A program made the position numbers and the translations under genes. This document shows, piece after piece, positions 8,810 through 17,261 of a DNA stretch of 64,000 nt (position 1 is its first letter; every line of letters starts with the position of its first letter). Below the pieces are notes generated by a model that ran no database searches, had not been told where the DNA came from, and saw nothing but the letters and a program-made list of their open reading frames with translations. The stretch covers positions 1,674,001 to 1,738,000 of the forward strand of contig NZ_CP134228.1 of NCBI RefSeq assembly GCF_031656215.1. The letters run 5' to 3'. Origin of the DNA: Mesorhizobium koreense. GTDB lineage: Bacteria > Pseudomonadota > Alphaproteobacteria > Rhizobiales > Rhizobiaceae.

Positions 8810-10087
8810 ATGGGGGCTTTCGTGAATCATTTCCACTACCGCGACGGCGTGCTCCACGCCGAGGATGTGCCGGTGCCCGCGATCGCGGCTGCCGTGGGCA
8901 CGCCGTTTTATTGCTATTCCACCGCGACGCTCACGCGGCATTACACGGTTTTCGCCGGTGCTTTCGCCGGCCTGGACACACTCGTCTGCTACGCGCTCAA
9001 GGCGAATTCCAACCAGGCGGTGATCAAGACGCTGGCGAAGCTCGGCGCCGGCGCCGATGTCGTCTCGGAAGGCGAATTGCGCCGCGCACTGGCCGCCTCC
9101 GTACCACCTGAAAAAATACTCTTCTCAGGCGTCGGCAAGACTGCGCGCGAAATGGATTTCGCGCTCTCCGTCGGCATCCATTGCTTCAACGTGGAATCGG
9201 AGCCGGAACTCGACCTTCTGTCGGCGCGTGCCGTCGCGATGGGCAGGACCGCGCCCATATCGCTCCGCATCAATCCCGATGTCGATGCGCGCACGCACCG
9301 CAAGATCGCCACTGGCAAGGCCGAAAACAAGTTCGGTATCCCCTTGCGGCGGGCACGGGACATCTATCGGCGCGCCGCAGCGCTGCCGGGCATCGAAGTG
9401 GCCGGCGTCGACATGCATATCGGCAGCCAGATCACCGAATTGCAGCCCTTCGACGACGCTTTCAGGCTTCTGGCGGAACTCGCCACGGCGTTGAAAGCCG
9501 ATGGGCACGATATCCGCCATGTCGATGTCGGCGGCGGGCTCGGCATCCCCTACCGGATAGACAACGATCCGCCACCGCTGCCCGACGCCTATGCGGCTAT
9601 CGTGCGCAGGAACATCGCGCCGCTCGGGCTGAAGGTGATGTTCGAACCGGGGCGGCTGATCGTCGGCAATGCGGGGATACTGGTCTCGGAAGTCATCTAC
9701 ATGAAGCATGGCGACGGCAAGGATTTCCTGATTGTCGACGCGGCCATGAACGACCTCGTGCGTCCGACGCTTTATGATGCGTGGCATGACATCCGCTCCG
9801 TCGTCGAGCCGGCGCCGGACGCCGTGCACGGAGTGGTCGACGTGGTCGGGCCGGTCTGCGAGACGGGCGATTACCTGGCGCTCGAGCGCGACCTGCCGGC
9901 ACTGGAATCGGGCGACCTGATCGCAGTCGGAACCGCCGGCGCCTATGGCGCGGTACAGGCCGGCACCTACAACACGCGGCTTCTCGTGCCCGAAGTGCTG
10001 GTCGATGGAGACCGCTACCATGTGGTCAGGCCGCGCGGCAGCTATGAGGAACTGATCGGGCTGGATTCGTTGCCCGAGTGGTTGTGA
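8810..10087 (+). CDS. lysA: Diaminopimelate decarboxylase
   Basis: A 425-residue fold-III PLP enzyme converting meso-diaminopimelate to L-lysine. The PLP lysine sits in YALKANSN (about Lys62), the phosphate-binding loop is GGGLGIPY, and the C-terminal 'GPVCETGDYLA' with the catalytic Cys and the 'GAYGAVQAGTYN' stretch are clear. ATG 8810 is taken as start; a GTG at 8822 is a shorter alternative. Third gene of the argH-lptM-lysA run. The pathway's first gene, lysC, is near the other end of the window. Confidence 0.96.
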   Translation: MGAFVNHFHYRDGVLHAEDVPVPAIAAAVGTPFYCYSTATLTRHYTVFAGAFAGLDTLVCYALKANSNQAVIKTLAKLGAGADVVSEGELRRALAASVPPEKILFSGVGKTAREMDFALSVGIHCFNVESEPELDLLSARAVAMGRTAPISLRINPDVDARTHRKIATGKAENKFGIPLRRARDIYRRAAALPGIEVAGVDMHIGSQITELQPFDDAFRLLAELATALKADGHDIRHVDVGGGLGIPYRIDNDPPPLPDAYAAIVRRNIAPLGLKVMFEPGRLIVGNAGILVSEVIYMKHGDGKDFLIVDAAMNDLVRPTLYDAWHDIRSVVEPAPDAVHGVVDVVGPVCETGDYLALERDLPALESGDLIAVGTAGAYGAVQAGTYNTRLLVPEVLVDGDRYHVVRPRGSYEELIGLDSLPEWL

Positions 10088-10211
10088 GGGGAGTGGCCGA
10101 AGGGCGAATGGGGCAGCCACCATCGCGCGCGTTAGGTTGGCCGGCGAAAACGTGGACAGGATCGTGCAGGCAGCTCTCGTAACTCTCTGAACCAGCGGCC
10201 CTTCGCATTTT

Positions 10212-10430
10212 TATTATCCTCCCTTTCTCCACGCCCTTTCTTCTTCCTCCATACTCCCTGTCAGTCCCTCCCATCGGGAACACCGATCATGACGGTGATT
10301 GCGTGGGGAGGAGCCGGCGCCTCCGCCGTGATGCTGACGTGGCATCATGGCCGGGGAGGTCCCGTCTGGAGGTTCCCCTGGGGGCACTATGACCCCTGCG
10401 TGCCGGTAGAAGGCACACAGACCCCGGGAC
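10212..10430 (+). ncRNA. Candidate structured RNA in the lysA-TIGR02302 gap
   Basis: After a pyrimidine-rich run with repeated CCTCC motifs (10212-10272) the sequence folds into several nested stems. CCTCCCA (10267-10273) pairs with TGGGGAGG (10304-10311), enclosing CACCG/CGGTG (10281-10285, 10293-10297). CCTCC plus GCCGTGATGC (10320-10334) pairs with GCATCATGGC plus GGAGG (10342-10359). GTCCCG/CGGGAC (10359-10364, 10425-10430) and TCTG/CAGA close a junction holding GGGG/CCCC (10381-10396) and GTGCC/GGCAC (10400-10416). No tmRNA, SRP, RNase P or riboswitch signature was recognised. Orientation is not proven. Confidence 0.4.
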
Positions 10431-10490
10431 GAACGCTGAACCTGTTTGGAGTGACTACCCTTCGGCAGGTTCAGGGTGAGGCTCGGGGAG
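10421..10490. repeat. Imperfect palindromic repeat, CAGGTTCAGGG type
   Basis: Arms TGAACCTG (10437-10444) and CAGGTTCA (10466-10473) are perfect and continue imperfectly outward to CCCCGGG... and ...CTCGGGG. The CCTTCGGCAGGTTCAGGGTGAGG string is a familiar dispersed intergenic repeat in alphaproteobacteria. It overlaps the end of the candidate structured RNA. Confidence 0.5.
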
Positions 10491-10502
10491 CAGCGGAACA
10501 GG

Positions 10503-10585
10503 CGGGAACAGAAATCGCCGGCGGGGCGCGAGGTTCGTGCCACCTATGTCAATTCGGAAGGCACGGCCTCGCGCCCCGCTTCCCG
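10503..10585. repeat. Strong inverted repeat downstream of lysA
   Basis: Perfect 13-base arms GCGGGGCGCGAGG (10521-10533) and CCTCGCGCCCCGC (10567-10579) surround a second pair, CGTGCC/GGCACG (10536-10541, 10560-10565), and are flanked by CGGGAA/TTCCCG (10503-10508, 10580-10585). It would form a very stable hairpin or cruciform. No U-tract follows, so it is not a typical terminator. Confidence 0.6.
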
Positions 10586-10809
10586 ACTGAACAATGGCCA
10601 GGGCCGACAGGCAGCGTGGCGAAGGATGAAATATGCCCACAGGAACGACGACCCAAGCAAAGGCACATCCCAAAAGCCCGACTGGGCGTCGTGCTCATGA
10701 TGCCCGGCCGCTTTCACGTTTTCGTGCCGCTGCCTCGCCTTTGCCGAGATTGCTGCTATCCTTGAGATGTTGCGATTATCGCAACAGGTGACAGGCTCGA
10801 CATGGCCTG

Positions 10810-13497
10810 ATGACACCCTGGAAAGGATCGATGGCCGAAACGCCCGCCGACGCCGGCTTCGATACCGGCATCATTTCGCGGCTTGCCCGCACGCGCTTCA
10901 TGACGCGCGCCGTCATGGTCGTGGAGCGTGCGTGGCCGCTTGTCCTGCCGATCCTGCTCGTCGTCGGACTGTTCCTCAGCCTTTCCTGGTTCGGTCTGTT
11001 CCGTATCGTGCCCGATTGGCTGCGGCTTGGGCTGGCGGGGCTGTTCGCGCTGGCGGCGCTCGGTGCGCTCCTGCCCTTGCGGCTCTTCCGCGTCCCTTCG
11101 GATGCGGAGATCGACCGTCGGATCGAAGCGGCGAACGGGCTCCAGCATACGCCTGTCCTCGTGCAGACCGACCGGCCCGGCGGCAATCCGGACGATTTCT
11201 CCGATGCGCTATGGCGCGAGCACCAGCGCCGCATGGCCGAGAAGCTTGCCGGCGTGTCGGCCGATGCGCCGCGCCCCAATATCCCCGAGCGTGACCCCTG
11301 GGCTGTCCGCGCGGCCGTGGCGCTGGTCTTCGTGGTGGCGCTTGCCTTCACCGCAAGCCCTTACAGCGGCAGCGTCACCGACGCGTTCCGCACGGCCGCC
11401 ATGCGCCAGACGGTGCCACCCAGGATCGATGCCTGGGTGACGCCGCCCACCTATACCGGTCGTGCGCCGATCTTCCTGACCGGCGGCAACGAGGCTGGCC
11501 CGAATGGAGCCGACGGGAACGAGGATGGAGTAAAGCGTCTCCAGGTGCCTGAAAACAGCCAGCTTGCGCTTCGCGTCACCGGCGGCAGCGGCGAGGAGAC
11601 GCTCGATCTCATCGATGCCGAAGGCAATGCGCGTGCCGTTCCTGCCGAGAAGGCGGAAGGCGAGGAGAAGGCCGCCCGGTCCGATACGTCGGGCGCGCCG
11701 GCCGCGAAGATCTCCAGGTTCGCCGTGGCGCTGACGAAGAACGGTTCCGTAAGCCTGAAATCGGACGGCGACGAGATGCGCCGCTGGACGTTCGACGTCA
11801 TTCCCGATCATCCGCCCGTGATCCATTTCACGGCCGAGCCGAGGCATGCGGTCAACGGTGCGCTGGAACTTTCCTATTCCATCGAGGACGATTACGGTCC
11901 GGCTTCCGCCAAGGCCGTTTTCGAACCGGCCGACAAGCCGGCGCCGGGCGCGCATCCGCTTTATTCGGCGCCGGACATGCCGCTGACCCTGCCGCGCGGC
12001 GATGCGAAAAACCATGCCGCCAGGACGACAAAGGATCTGACCGATCATCCCTGGGCCGGCACGACGGTTCGGTTGACGCTGAAGGCAAGCGACGACGCCG
12101 GACACGAGGCGTCGAGCGAGGCGAAGCTCCTGGAACTGCCCGAGCGGCCGTTCACCAATCCGCTGGCGCGTGCGCTGGTTGAACAGCGGCGTATCCTTGC
12201 GCTCGACGCCAACCAGAAGCGCCGCGTGCTCGACATGATGGACGCGATCACGCTGAGGCCCGAGGACACGTTCACGAATATGGGACATTACCTCGCGATC
12301 ACGAGCGCGGAGACGCGGCTTCGTATGGCGAGGACCGACGACCAGTTGCGTGACGTCGTCGCCTATCTCTGGGCGATCGCGCTCGGCATCGAAGAAGGCA
12401 ACCTTTCCGCCGCAGAGAAGCGGCTGCGCCAGGCCGAACAGGCACTTCAGCAGGCGTTGAAGAACGGCGCATCCGACCAGGAGATCGAGAAGCTGATGAA
12501 GGAGCTTCGGCAGGCGATGCAGGACTATCTGCGCGAGTTTGCCGAGCGCATGCAGAAGAATCCGAACCTCGCCCAGCAGGCGCCGCAGAACGGCCGCGAG
12601 ATCAGACAGAGCGATTTGCAGCGCATGCTCGACCAGATCGAGAACCTCGCCAAATCGGGCGCGCGCGACAAGGCACAGGAAATGCTCTCGCAGCTCCAGA
12701 ACATGATGAACAACCTCCAGGCCGGCCGGCCCGGTCAGCAGGGCGGCCAGCAGCAGGGAGAGATGCGCCAGCAGATGGACAAGCTCGGCGAGCTGATGCG
12801 GCGCCAGCAGGAACTGATGAACAAGACCTTCCGCTTCCAGCAGGGGCAGCAGGGCCAGCGCGGCGAGGGTGAGCAGGGCGAGATGGGCGAGGGCCAGGAC
12901 CCGTTTGGCGAACAAGGTCTGGGCCAGCAAGGCCAGGAGAGCCAGCAAGGTCAGGGGCGGCAGCAAGGCGAACAGGACGGCTCCGGCGGAATGACGCCGG
13001 ACGAGCTGGCGCAAGCCCTGAAGCAATTGCAACAGGGGCAGGGGAAGCTCCGTGGCGATCTGGGCGACCTGACCAAGAAGCTCGACGAACTCGGCATCAA
13101 GCCCGGCGAGGGGTTTGGCGATGCCGACAAATCGATGGGTGAGGCTGGCGAATCGCTCGGCAAGGGCGAGGGCGAACAGGCGCTCGGCCAGGAGAGCCAG
13201 GCGCTGGAGGCGCTAAGGCGCGGGGCCCGCGACATGATGCAACAGATGCAGCAGGCCCAGCAGGGCGAGGACGGAGGGACGCAGACGGGGGGCCGTCAGC
13301 AGAACGCCGACCGCGATCCGCTCGGCCGACCGCGTGCCACCACCGGTCCGGATTTCGGCGATTCGGTGAAGGTGCCGGACGAGATCGACGTGCAGCGGGC
13401 GCGGCGCATCCTCGATGCCATCCGCAAGCGTCTCGGAAACGCGCTCAGCCCCGAGGTCGAGCGCAGCTATCTCGAGCGGCTGCTACAGTTCAAGTAG
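10810..13497 (+). CDS. TIGR02302/DUF4175-family membrane protein with Gln-rich region
   Basis: An 895-residue protein of the TIGR02302 (DUF4175) family found downstream of lysA in Rhizobiales; its function is unknown. Three hydrophobic segments lie near residues 44-64, 69-90 and 165-183. A periplasmic-looking beta domain follows (about 200-440), then helical, charged sequence, and a low-complexity stretch rich in Gln, Gly and Glu (about 637-830: repeated GQQG, QQGQ, GEGEQ). The C-terminal 60 residues, with 'VPDEIDVQRARRILDAIRKR', are ordered again. ATG 10831 is an alternative start with AAGGA just upstream. Confidence 0.85.
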   Translation: MTPWKGSMAETPADAGFDTGIISRLARTRFMTRAVMVVERAWPLVLPILLVVGLFLSLSWFGLFRIVPDWLRLGLAGLFALAALGALLPLRLFRVPSDAEIDRRIEAANGLQHTPVLVQTDRPGGNPDDFSDALWREHQRRMAEKLAGVSADAPRPNIPERDPWAVRAAVALVFVVALAFTASPYSGSVTDAFRTAAMRQTVPPRIDAWVTPPTYTGRAPIFLTGGNEAGPNGADGNEDGVKRLQVPENSQLALRVTGGSGEETLDLIDAEGNARAVPAEKAEGEEKAARSDTSGAPAAKISRFAVALTKNGSVSLKSDGDEMRRWTFDVIPDHPPVIHFTAEPRHAVNGALELSYSIEDDYGPASAKAVFEPADKPAPGAHPLYSAPDMPLTLPRGDAKNHAARTTKDLTDHPWAGTTVRLTLKASDDAGHEASSEAKLLELPERPFTNPLARALVEQRRILALDANQKRRVLDMMDAITLRPEDTFTNMGHYLAITSAETRLRMARTDDQLRDVVAYLWAIALGIEEGNLSAAEKRLRQAEQALQQALKNGASDQEIEKLMKELRQAMQDYLREFAERMQKNPNLAQQAPQNGREIRQSDLQRMLDQIENLAKSGARDKAQEMLSQLQNMMNNLQAGRPGQQGGQQQGEMRQQMDKLGELMRRQQELMNKTFRFQQGQQGQRGEGEQGEMGEGQDPFGEQGLGQQGQESQQGQGRQQGEQDGSGGMTPDELAQALKQLQQGQGKLRGDLGDLTKKLDELGIKPGEGFGDADKSMGEAGESLGKGEGEQALGQESQALEALRRGARDMMQQMQQAQQGEDGGTQTGGRQQNADRDPLGRPRATTGPDFGDSVKVPDEIDVQRARRILDAIRKRLGNALSPEVERSYLERLLQFK

Positions 13498-13528
13498 GCA
13501 ACACCCTTACCCGATAAAGGATCGCCGT

Positions 13529-13903
13529 ATGCCTGCCCTCGGCCGGATCATCCCCATCCTGCGCATCTTCGACATCGCCAAGGCGCGTGAATTCTATGAA
13601 GGGTTTCTCGGCTTCGAGGTGCGATGGGAGCACCGCTACGGCGATAATTTCCCGCTCTACATGGAAATCGCGCGGGGCGAATGCGTGCTGCATCTCTCCG
13701 AGCACCATGGCGACGCCATCCCGGGCAGCGCGTTGCGCATCCATGTCGCCGATATTGCCGATTTCCATACGGAATTGATGGCAAAGGATTATCGCCGTGC
13801 CAAACCGGGACTTCAGGAAAAGCCATGGGGAACGCGCGAGGTTTCGGTCATCGATCCCTTCGGGAATAGGCTGCACTTCCATGAGGAAATAGAAGCCGGG
13901 TAG
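13529..13903 (+). CDS. Glyoxalase-superfamily (VOC) protein
   Basis: A 124-residue vicinal-oxygen-chelate fold protein. The start 'GRIIPILRIFDIAKAREFYEGFLGFEVRWEHRYGDN', the central 'LHLSEHHGD' and the end 'VSVIDPFGNRLHFHE' are the repeated beta-alpha-beta-beta-beta signatures with likely metal ligands (His, Glu). Similar proteins are annotated as glyoxalase-like or bleomycin-binding; length fits single-domain members. ATG 13529 lies inside a longer open frame that begins in the preceding gene; the internal start fits the family N-terminus. Substrate unknown. Confidence 0.85.
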   Translation: MPALGRIIPILRIFDIAKAREFYEGFLGFEVRWEHRYGDNFPLYMEIARGECVLHLSEHHGDAIPGSALRIHVADIADFHTELMAKDYRRAKPGLQEKPWGTREVSVIDPFGNRLHFHEEIEAG

Positions 13904-13938
13904 ACGCTCATCTGCGGAGGCAGGGAGTTAAGCAAGGC

Positions 13939-14580
13939 TTACGCCACAGGAAGGCCGGGGTCGGTCGCCGCCAGTACGTCGCGCTCCTGGATTTTATCCC
14001 ACCACCACGAAAGGCCGGTATAATGTGAAAGTGCGGCGGCGCCTTCTTTAGCTGCCGTGAAATACGCCATCATTCCGGCAAGATGCAGATCGGCAAGAGT
14101 GATATTCCCGTCCAACAGATCACCGCTATCCACGCAAAGCTTCTCCAAGGCCCGCAGGACGAGATTGGATGCGACCATTCCGCGTTCGACGACGGCTTCG
14201 TCCGGCAATCGGCCGAGACGCGCGTTGAACACACGCTGCGAAAACACCTGCCGCACCATCGGCTGGTAACCGTAGCTGTCGAGGATGGCGACGATCTGAT
14301 TCATCCTCGCGCGCCGGCGAGGGTCGTCGGGTTGGAGCGGAGGCCCGTCGAAGGCCTCATCGGCATAGCGCGTGATGGCGATCGTCTCGTAGAGAACGAA
14401 GCCGTCATGGACCAGGGTCGGCACGCGGCCGAACGGGTTCATTTCCAGATAGCTCGCCGGAACGTCATCCGCGAACGGGTCGATTTCGGCATGGCCGACG
14501 GACACGCCCTTTTCGAAGAACGCCATGCGCGCGATGCGCAGATAGACGCTGTAGCGGTAACCGTGGAGGGTTATGCTCAT
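13939..14580 (-). CDS. Glutathione S-transferase family protein
   Basis: A 213-residue GST. The thioredoxin-fold N-terminal domain begins LHGYRYSVYLRIARMAF and has the cis-Pro/glutathione-binding element 'FGRVPTLVHDG' and 'LYETIAITRYADEAF' (about 50-77); the C-terminal helical domain includes 'DGNITLADLHLAGMMAYF', the N-capping box region. It overlaps by four bases (ATGA) the end of the DsbA-family gene, so they are translationally coupled and probably act in one glutathione-dependent route, likely on an aromatic compound (inference). Confidence 0.88.
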   Translation of the reverse strand: MSITLHGYRYSVYLRIARMAFFEKGVSVGHAEIDPFADDVPASYLEMNPFGRVPTLVHDGFVLYETIAITRYADEAFDGPPLQPDDPRRRARMNQIVAILDSYGYQPMVRQVFSQRVFNARLGRLPDEAVVERGMVASNLVLRALEKLCVDSGDLLDGNITLADLHLAGMMAYFTAAKEGAAALSHYTGLSWWWDKIQERDVLAATDPGLPVA

Positions 14581-15185
14581 GCGTTGGCGCGCATGATTTC
14601 TTCTTCGACCTGGCCCAGACGGTCCTTGCCGAAGAACATCTCCTTGCCGACGAAGAAGGTCGGCATGCCGAAGACGCCGCGAACGACCGCACCTTCAGTA
14701 TTGGCGATCAGCCTGTCCTTGACCGCCTGTTCCCGGGTGCGTTCGAGGATGGCGCGTCCGTCGAAACCGGCGGCATCGAGGACCGCACCTACCACGGCCG
14801 GGTCGTCCATTTTCTCCCCGTCTTCCCACACGGCGCGAAAACATGTCTCCGCAAAGGGTGCGAGTTTTCCTTCGTCTTCCGCAACAACGGCGCCGCGCAT
14901 CATGAGAAGCGTGTTCACCGGGAAATGCGGATTCATGCGGAAGGCGTCGACATGGTGACGTTCGACGAAGCGTTTGATCTCCAGCCGCTCGTAGTCGAGC
15001 TTGCCCCTGACGCCGGCGAACTGCTCGAAGGGCGATCGGTTGCCCGCCGCCTTGAAGATGCCGCCGAGCAGGCAGGGATTATAGACGAATGTCGCGCCGG
15101 TTCGTGCCTCGATCTCCGGAATGATCCGGTGTGCCAGGTAAGCGTTCGGGCTGCCGAAATCGAAGATGAACTCTACGGTTTTCAT
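14577..15185 (-). CDS. 2-hydroxychromene-2-carboxylate isomerase-like DsbA-family protein
   Basis: A 202-residue kappa-GST/HCCA-isomerase-like protein. 'FIFDFGSPNAYLAHR' puts a Ser (Ser12) where HCCA isomerase uses Ser to activate glutathione instead of a CxxC pair; 'PCLLGGIFKAAGN' and the C-terminal 'VFGMPTFFVGKEMFFGKDRL' (cis-Pro loop) are typical. Known relatives isomerise 2-hydroxychromene-2-carboxylate in naphthalene breakdown. The open frame continues upstream of the chosen ATG at 15185. Coupled to the GST gene downstream; the Phe-type SDR lies 7 bases upstream. Confidence 0.85.
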   Translation of the reverse strand: MKTVEFIFDFGSPNAYLAHRIIPEIEARTGATFVYNPCLLGGIFKAAGNRSPFEQFAGVRGKLDYERLEIKRFVERHHVDAFRMNPHFPVNTLLMMRGAVVAEDEGKLAPFAETCFRAVWEDGEKMDDPAVVGAVLDAAGFDGRAILERTREQAVKDRLIANTEGAVVRGVFGMPTFFVGKEMFFGKDRLGQVEEEIMRANA

Positions 15186-15192
15186 GCGCTTC

Positions 15193-15927
15193 TCACCATT
15201 TTTCGACCCATGGACGCAGATCCATCTCGTGCGTCCAGGCGCTGCGGTGCTGGCGATGCAGCATGACATAGGCGGCGGCTATAGCGTCTGGCGACAGGAT
15301 GGCGTCCCTCTCGCGCATTTCGTCCGCGTCCGGCCGCATGCCGCGGATGAAGTTGGCGTCGATGGCGCCGTCGATGACGACATGCGCGACGTGGATGTTC
15401 TTCGGACCGAGTTCGCGCGCCATCGATTGTGCCAGCGCACGCAGCGCATGCTTGGCCCCGGCGAAGGCGGAAAAACCGTTGCCGCCGCGAACGCTCGCCG
15501 TCGCACCGGTGAAGAGGATCGTGCCGCGCTCGCGCGGCAGCATGTGGCGGGCGGCCTCGCGGCCGGTCAGGAAGCCGGCGAAGGCCGCCATTTCCCACAC
15601 CTTGCGATAGACGCGGGCGGTCGTCTCGACGATGGGAAAGCGGACATTGGCGCCGATGTTGAAGACCGCTACTTCGATCGGACCGATCTCGTCCTCGATG
15701 GATTCGAAGAGCGACACCATGGCGCTCTCGTCGCGTGCATCGACGCCGAAGGCGTGGGCAGCGTGACCCTCGGCGCGAATCTCAGCGGCGAGCGCTTCCA
15801 ACTTGTCGAGATGACGTGGCCGACGGACGATACAGGCGACAAGCCCTTCGCGCGCGAAGGCCCTGGCGATCGCGGCGCCGGTATCGGCGCCGGCACCGAT
15901 GACCACGCACACACCAGCATCGGACAT
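15193..15927 (-). CDS. Atypical SDR with Phe in place of the catalytic Tyr
   Basis: A 244-residue SDR. The cofactor loop is GAGADTG (11-17), an imperfect match to TGxxxGxG. Where classical SDRs have Y-x-x-x-K it has F-A-G-A-K (Phe155, Lys159), in 'GFSAFAGAKHALRALAQ'. This is the known hallmark of the SDR_c10 subgroup (cd05373). The enzyme may have a changed mechanism or a non-catalytic role. It is first in a tight minus-strand run with the HCCA-isomerase-like protein and the GST, and hpt lies 36 bases upstream. Confidence 0.85.
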   Translation of the reverse strand: MSDAGVCVVIGAGADTGAAIARAFAREGLVACIVRRPRHLDKLEALAAEIRAEGHAAHAFGVDARDESAMVSLFESIEDEIGPIEVAVFNIGANVRFPIVETTARVYRKVWEMAAFAGFLTGREAARHMLPRERGTILFTGATASVRGGNGFSAFAGAKHALRALAQSMARELGPKNIHVAHVVIDGAIDANFIRGMRPDADEMRERDAILSPDAIAAAYVMLHRQHRSAWTHEMDLRPWVEKW

Positions 15928-15963
15928 CGAAATCTCCCGGGCCTCTTGCCCGGGATCCGATCC

Positions 15964-16515
15964 TCAGGCGTCGCCCTTGACGATACCCACAAAAGGCAGT
16001 TCGCGGAAGGCGTGCGCTACGTCCATGCCGTAGCCGACGACGAAATGGTCGGGGCAGTCGAAGCCGACGAAGTCGGGGTCGATATCGGCCTTGCGGCGCA
16101 TGCGCTTGTCGAGCAGCACCGCGATGTCGACATTCCTTGCGCCGCGCGAGAGCATCAGGTCGCGCGTGTATTTCAGCGTATTGCCCGATTCCAGTATGTC
16201 GTCGATCAGGAGGATGTCGCGGCCGGTCACGTCGTTGTCGATATCGCGCAGCACCCTGATCTCGCCTGCCGTTGTGCCTGCACCGTAGCTCGATATGAAG
16301 ATGAACTCTACCTCCGGCGAAATGCCTGCGTCGTACATGGCGCGGATCAGGTCGGCGGCGAAGATGAAGGAGCCTTTCAGGATCGAGATCACCAGAAGGT
16401 CGTTGTAATCGCGCCCGGCGATCTCCTTGGCGAGTTCGAGGTTGCGGCGCGCGATCGCGGAGGCGCTGAAGAGGATTTCTATGTCCTTGCCACGGACGAC
16501 GGGCATGAGGCTCAA
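15964..16515 (-). CDS. hpt: Hypoxanthine phosphoribosyltransferase
   Basis: A 183-residue type I phosphoribosyltransferase that salvages hypoxanthine (and usually guanine) with PRPP. The PRPP-binding signature ILLIDDILESGNT lies near residues 100-112, and the 'LKGSFIFAADLIRAM' loop and the C-terminal 'DFVGFDCPDHFVVGYGMD' purine-binding stretch are present. The first ATG (16515) overlaps the upstream gene's stop by four bases; a second ATG nine bases in (MPVVRG) may be the true start. Confidence 0.93.
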   Translation of the reverse strand: MSLMPVVRGKDIEILFSASAIARRNLELAKEIAGRDYNDLLVISILKGSFIFAADLIRAMYDAGISPEVEFIFISSYGAGTTAGEIRVLRDIDNDVTGRDILLIDDILESGNTLKYTRDLMLSRGARNVDIAVLLDKRMRRKADIDPDFVGFDCPDHFVVGYGMDVAHAFRELPFVGIVKGDA

Positions 16516-17162
16516 TCCTGTCTGTCGAAGGACACCGATACGGATTTCACTCCGTCTTTAGGCACCTCAAGGCGGCTGGAAAAGGCGAAGATCTCGCCTG
16601 CGGCGACCTCGCGATCCCTTGTCCCCAGGAAAAAGCGGGTGGTCCTGCCGTCTTCGCCTTCGACGCTGATGGCAAGCGGCGGCACCTCGATCGCCCATCC
16701 CGTCTCGTTGGCGGCGCTGCCGTCGACGAAGAGGATGGAATGGCCGTCGATTTTCTCGATACGCGTGTGGACGGAAGCGATCTTGAGCGTCGGAGCGCCT
16801 GCGAGGAAAGCCGGCAGGTGGATCGATGGGAGCAGCGCATGGCCGCCTGAAACCCAGAAAGCGAGAGCGGCAAGGCAAATCCCGAAAAGCCAGAAGGCCG
16901 ACCCGCCGGGCTGGCCGCGCGGCCGTCGCGGCGGTGCTTCCGCGCGTTTCAGCACGTCCAGTCCGGCTATCTCGGGTGCCTGGGTAGAGAAGCGTGCCGA
17001 GAGACGTTCGGGAGCCGGAGAGGCGGCTGCGCCAAGCACAACCGTCTCGAACTCGGCATCGATGACATCGCCCGCCGGGCGCCCGGAAACGCCGGCGCCC
17101 GGAGCCGCCGCGTCCGTCATGATTTCGCCCGAAACCGGGCGCGCTTTCGAAGCCTCGTTCAT
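16512..17162 (-). CDS. Single-pass membrane protein upstream of hpt (DUF3426-like)
   Basis: A 216-residue protein not assigned with certainty. The first 85 residues are polar, rich in Ala/Pro and probably cytoplasmic; a hydrophobic helix follows (about 88-110), then a beta-rich extracytoplasmic domain (about 120-216) with 'FVDGSAANETGWAIEVPPLAISV' and 'VPKDGVKSVSVSFD', reminiscent of the DUF3426 fold. Genes of this kind commonly sit between hpt and divergent ftsEX in Rhizobiales. Its stop overlaps the hpt start, so the two are coupled. The role is unknown. Confidence 0.7.
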   Translation of the reverse strand: MNEASKARPVSGEIMTDAAAPGAGVSGRPAGDVIDAEFETVVLGAAASPAPERLSARFSTQAPEIAGLDVLKRAEAPPRRPRGQPGGSAFWLFGICLAALAFWVSGGHALLPSIHLPAFLAGAPTLKIASVHTRIEKIDGHSILFVDGSAANETGWAIEVPPLAISVEGEDGRTTRFFLGTRDREVAAGEIFAFSSRLEVPKDGVKSVSVSFDRQD

Positions 17163-17261
17163 GCGGGCCGGCCGTTCTTTGCGCGTTTGGACGATCGGTA
17201 GACCAAAAATGGTTAATGCTTCGCCACCGGGGTCCGAATGTGATCGCCGGAACGCCGTGAT

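Larger units (their letters stand above)
10088..10809. other. 722-bp gap between lysA and the TIGR02302 gene
   Basis: No convincing coding sequence is present; open frames here lack protein-like composition. The stretch holds the candidate structured RNA, a CAGGTTCAGGG palindrome and a 13-base-arm inverted repeat described separately. From 10590 to 10809 nothing further was recognised; it must include the promoter of the downstream gene unless that is read from lysA. Confidence 0.7.

Noticed and set aside
10289-10765. A 158-codon open frame in the lysA-TIGR02302 gap
   Set aside because: Composition is not protein-like, it crosses several hairpins and a dispersed repeat, and no ribosome-binding site or family match is seen.
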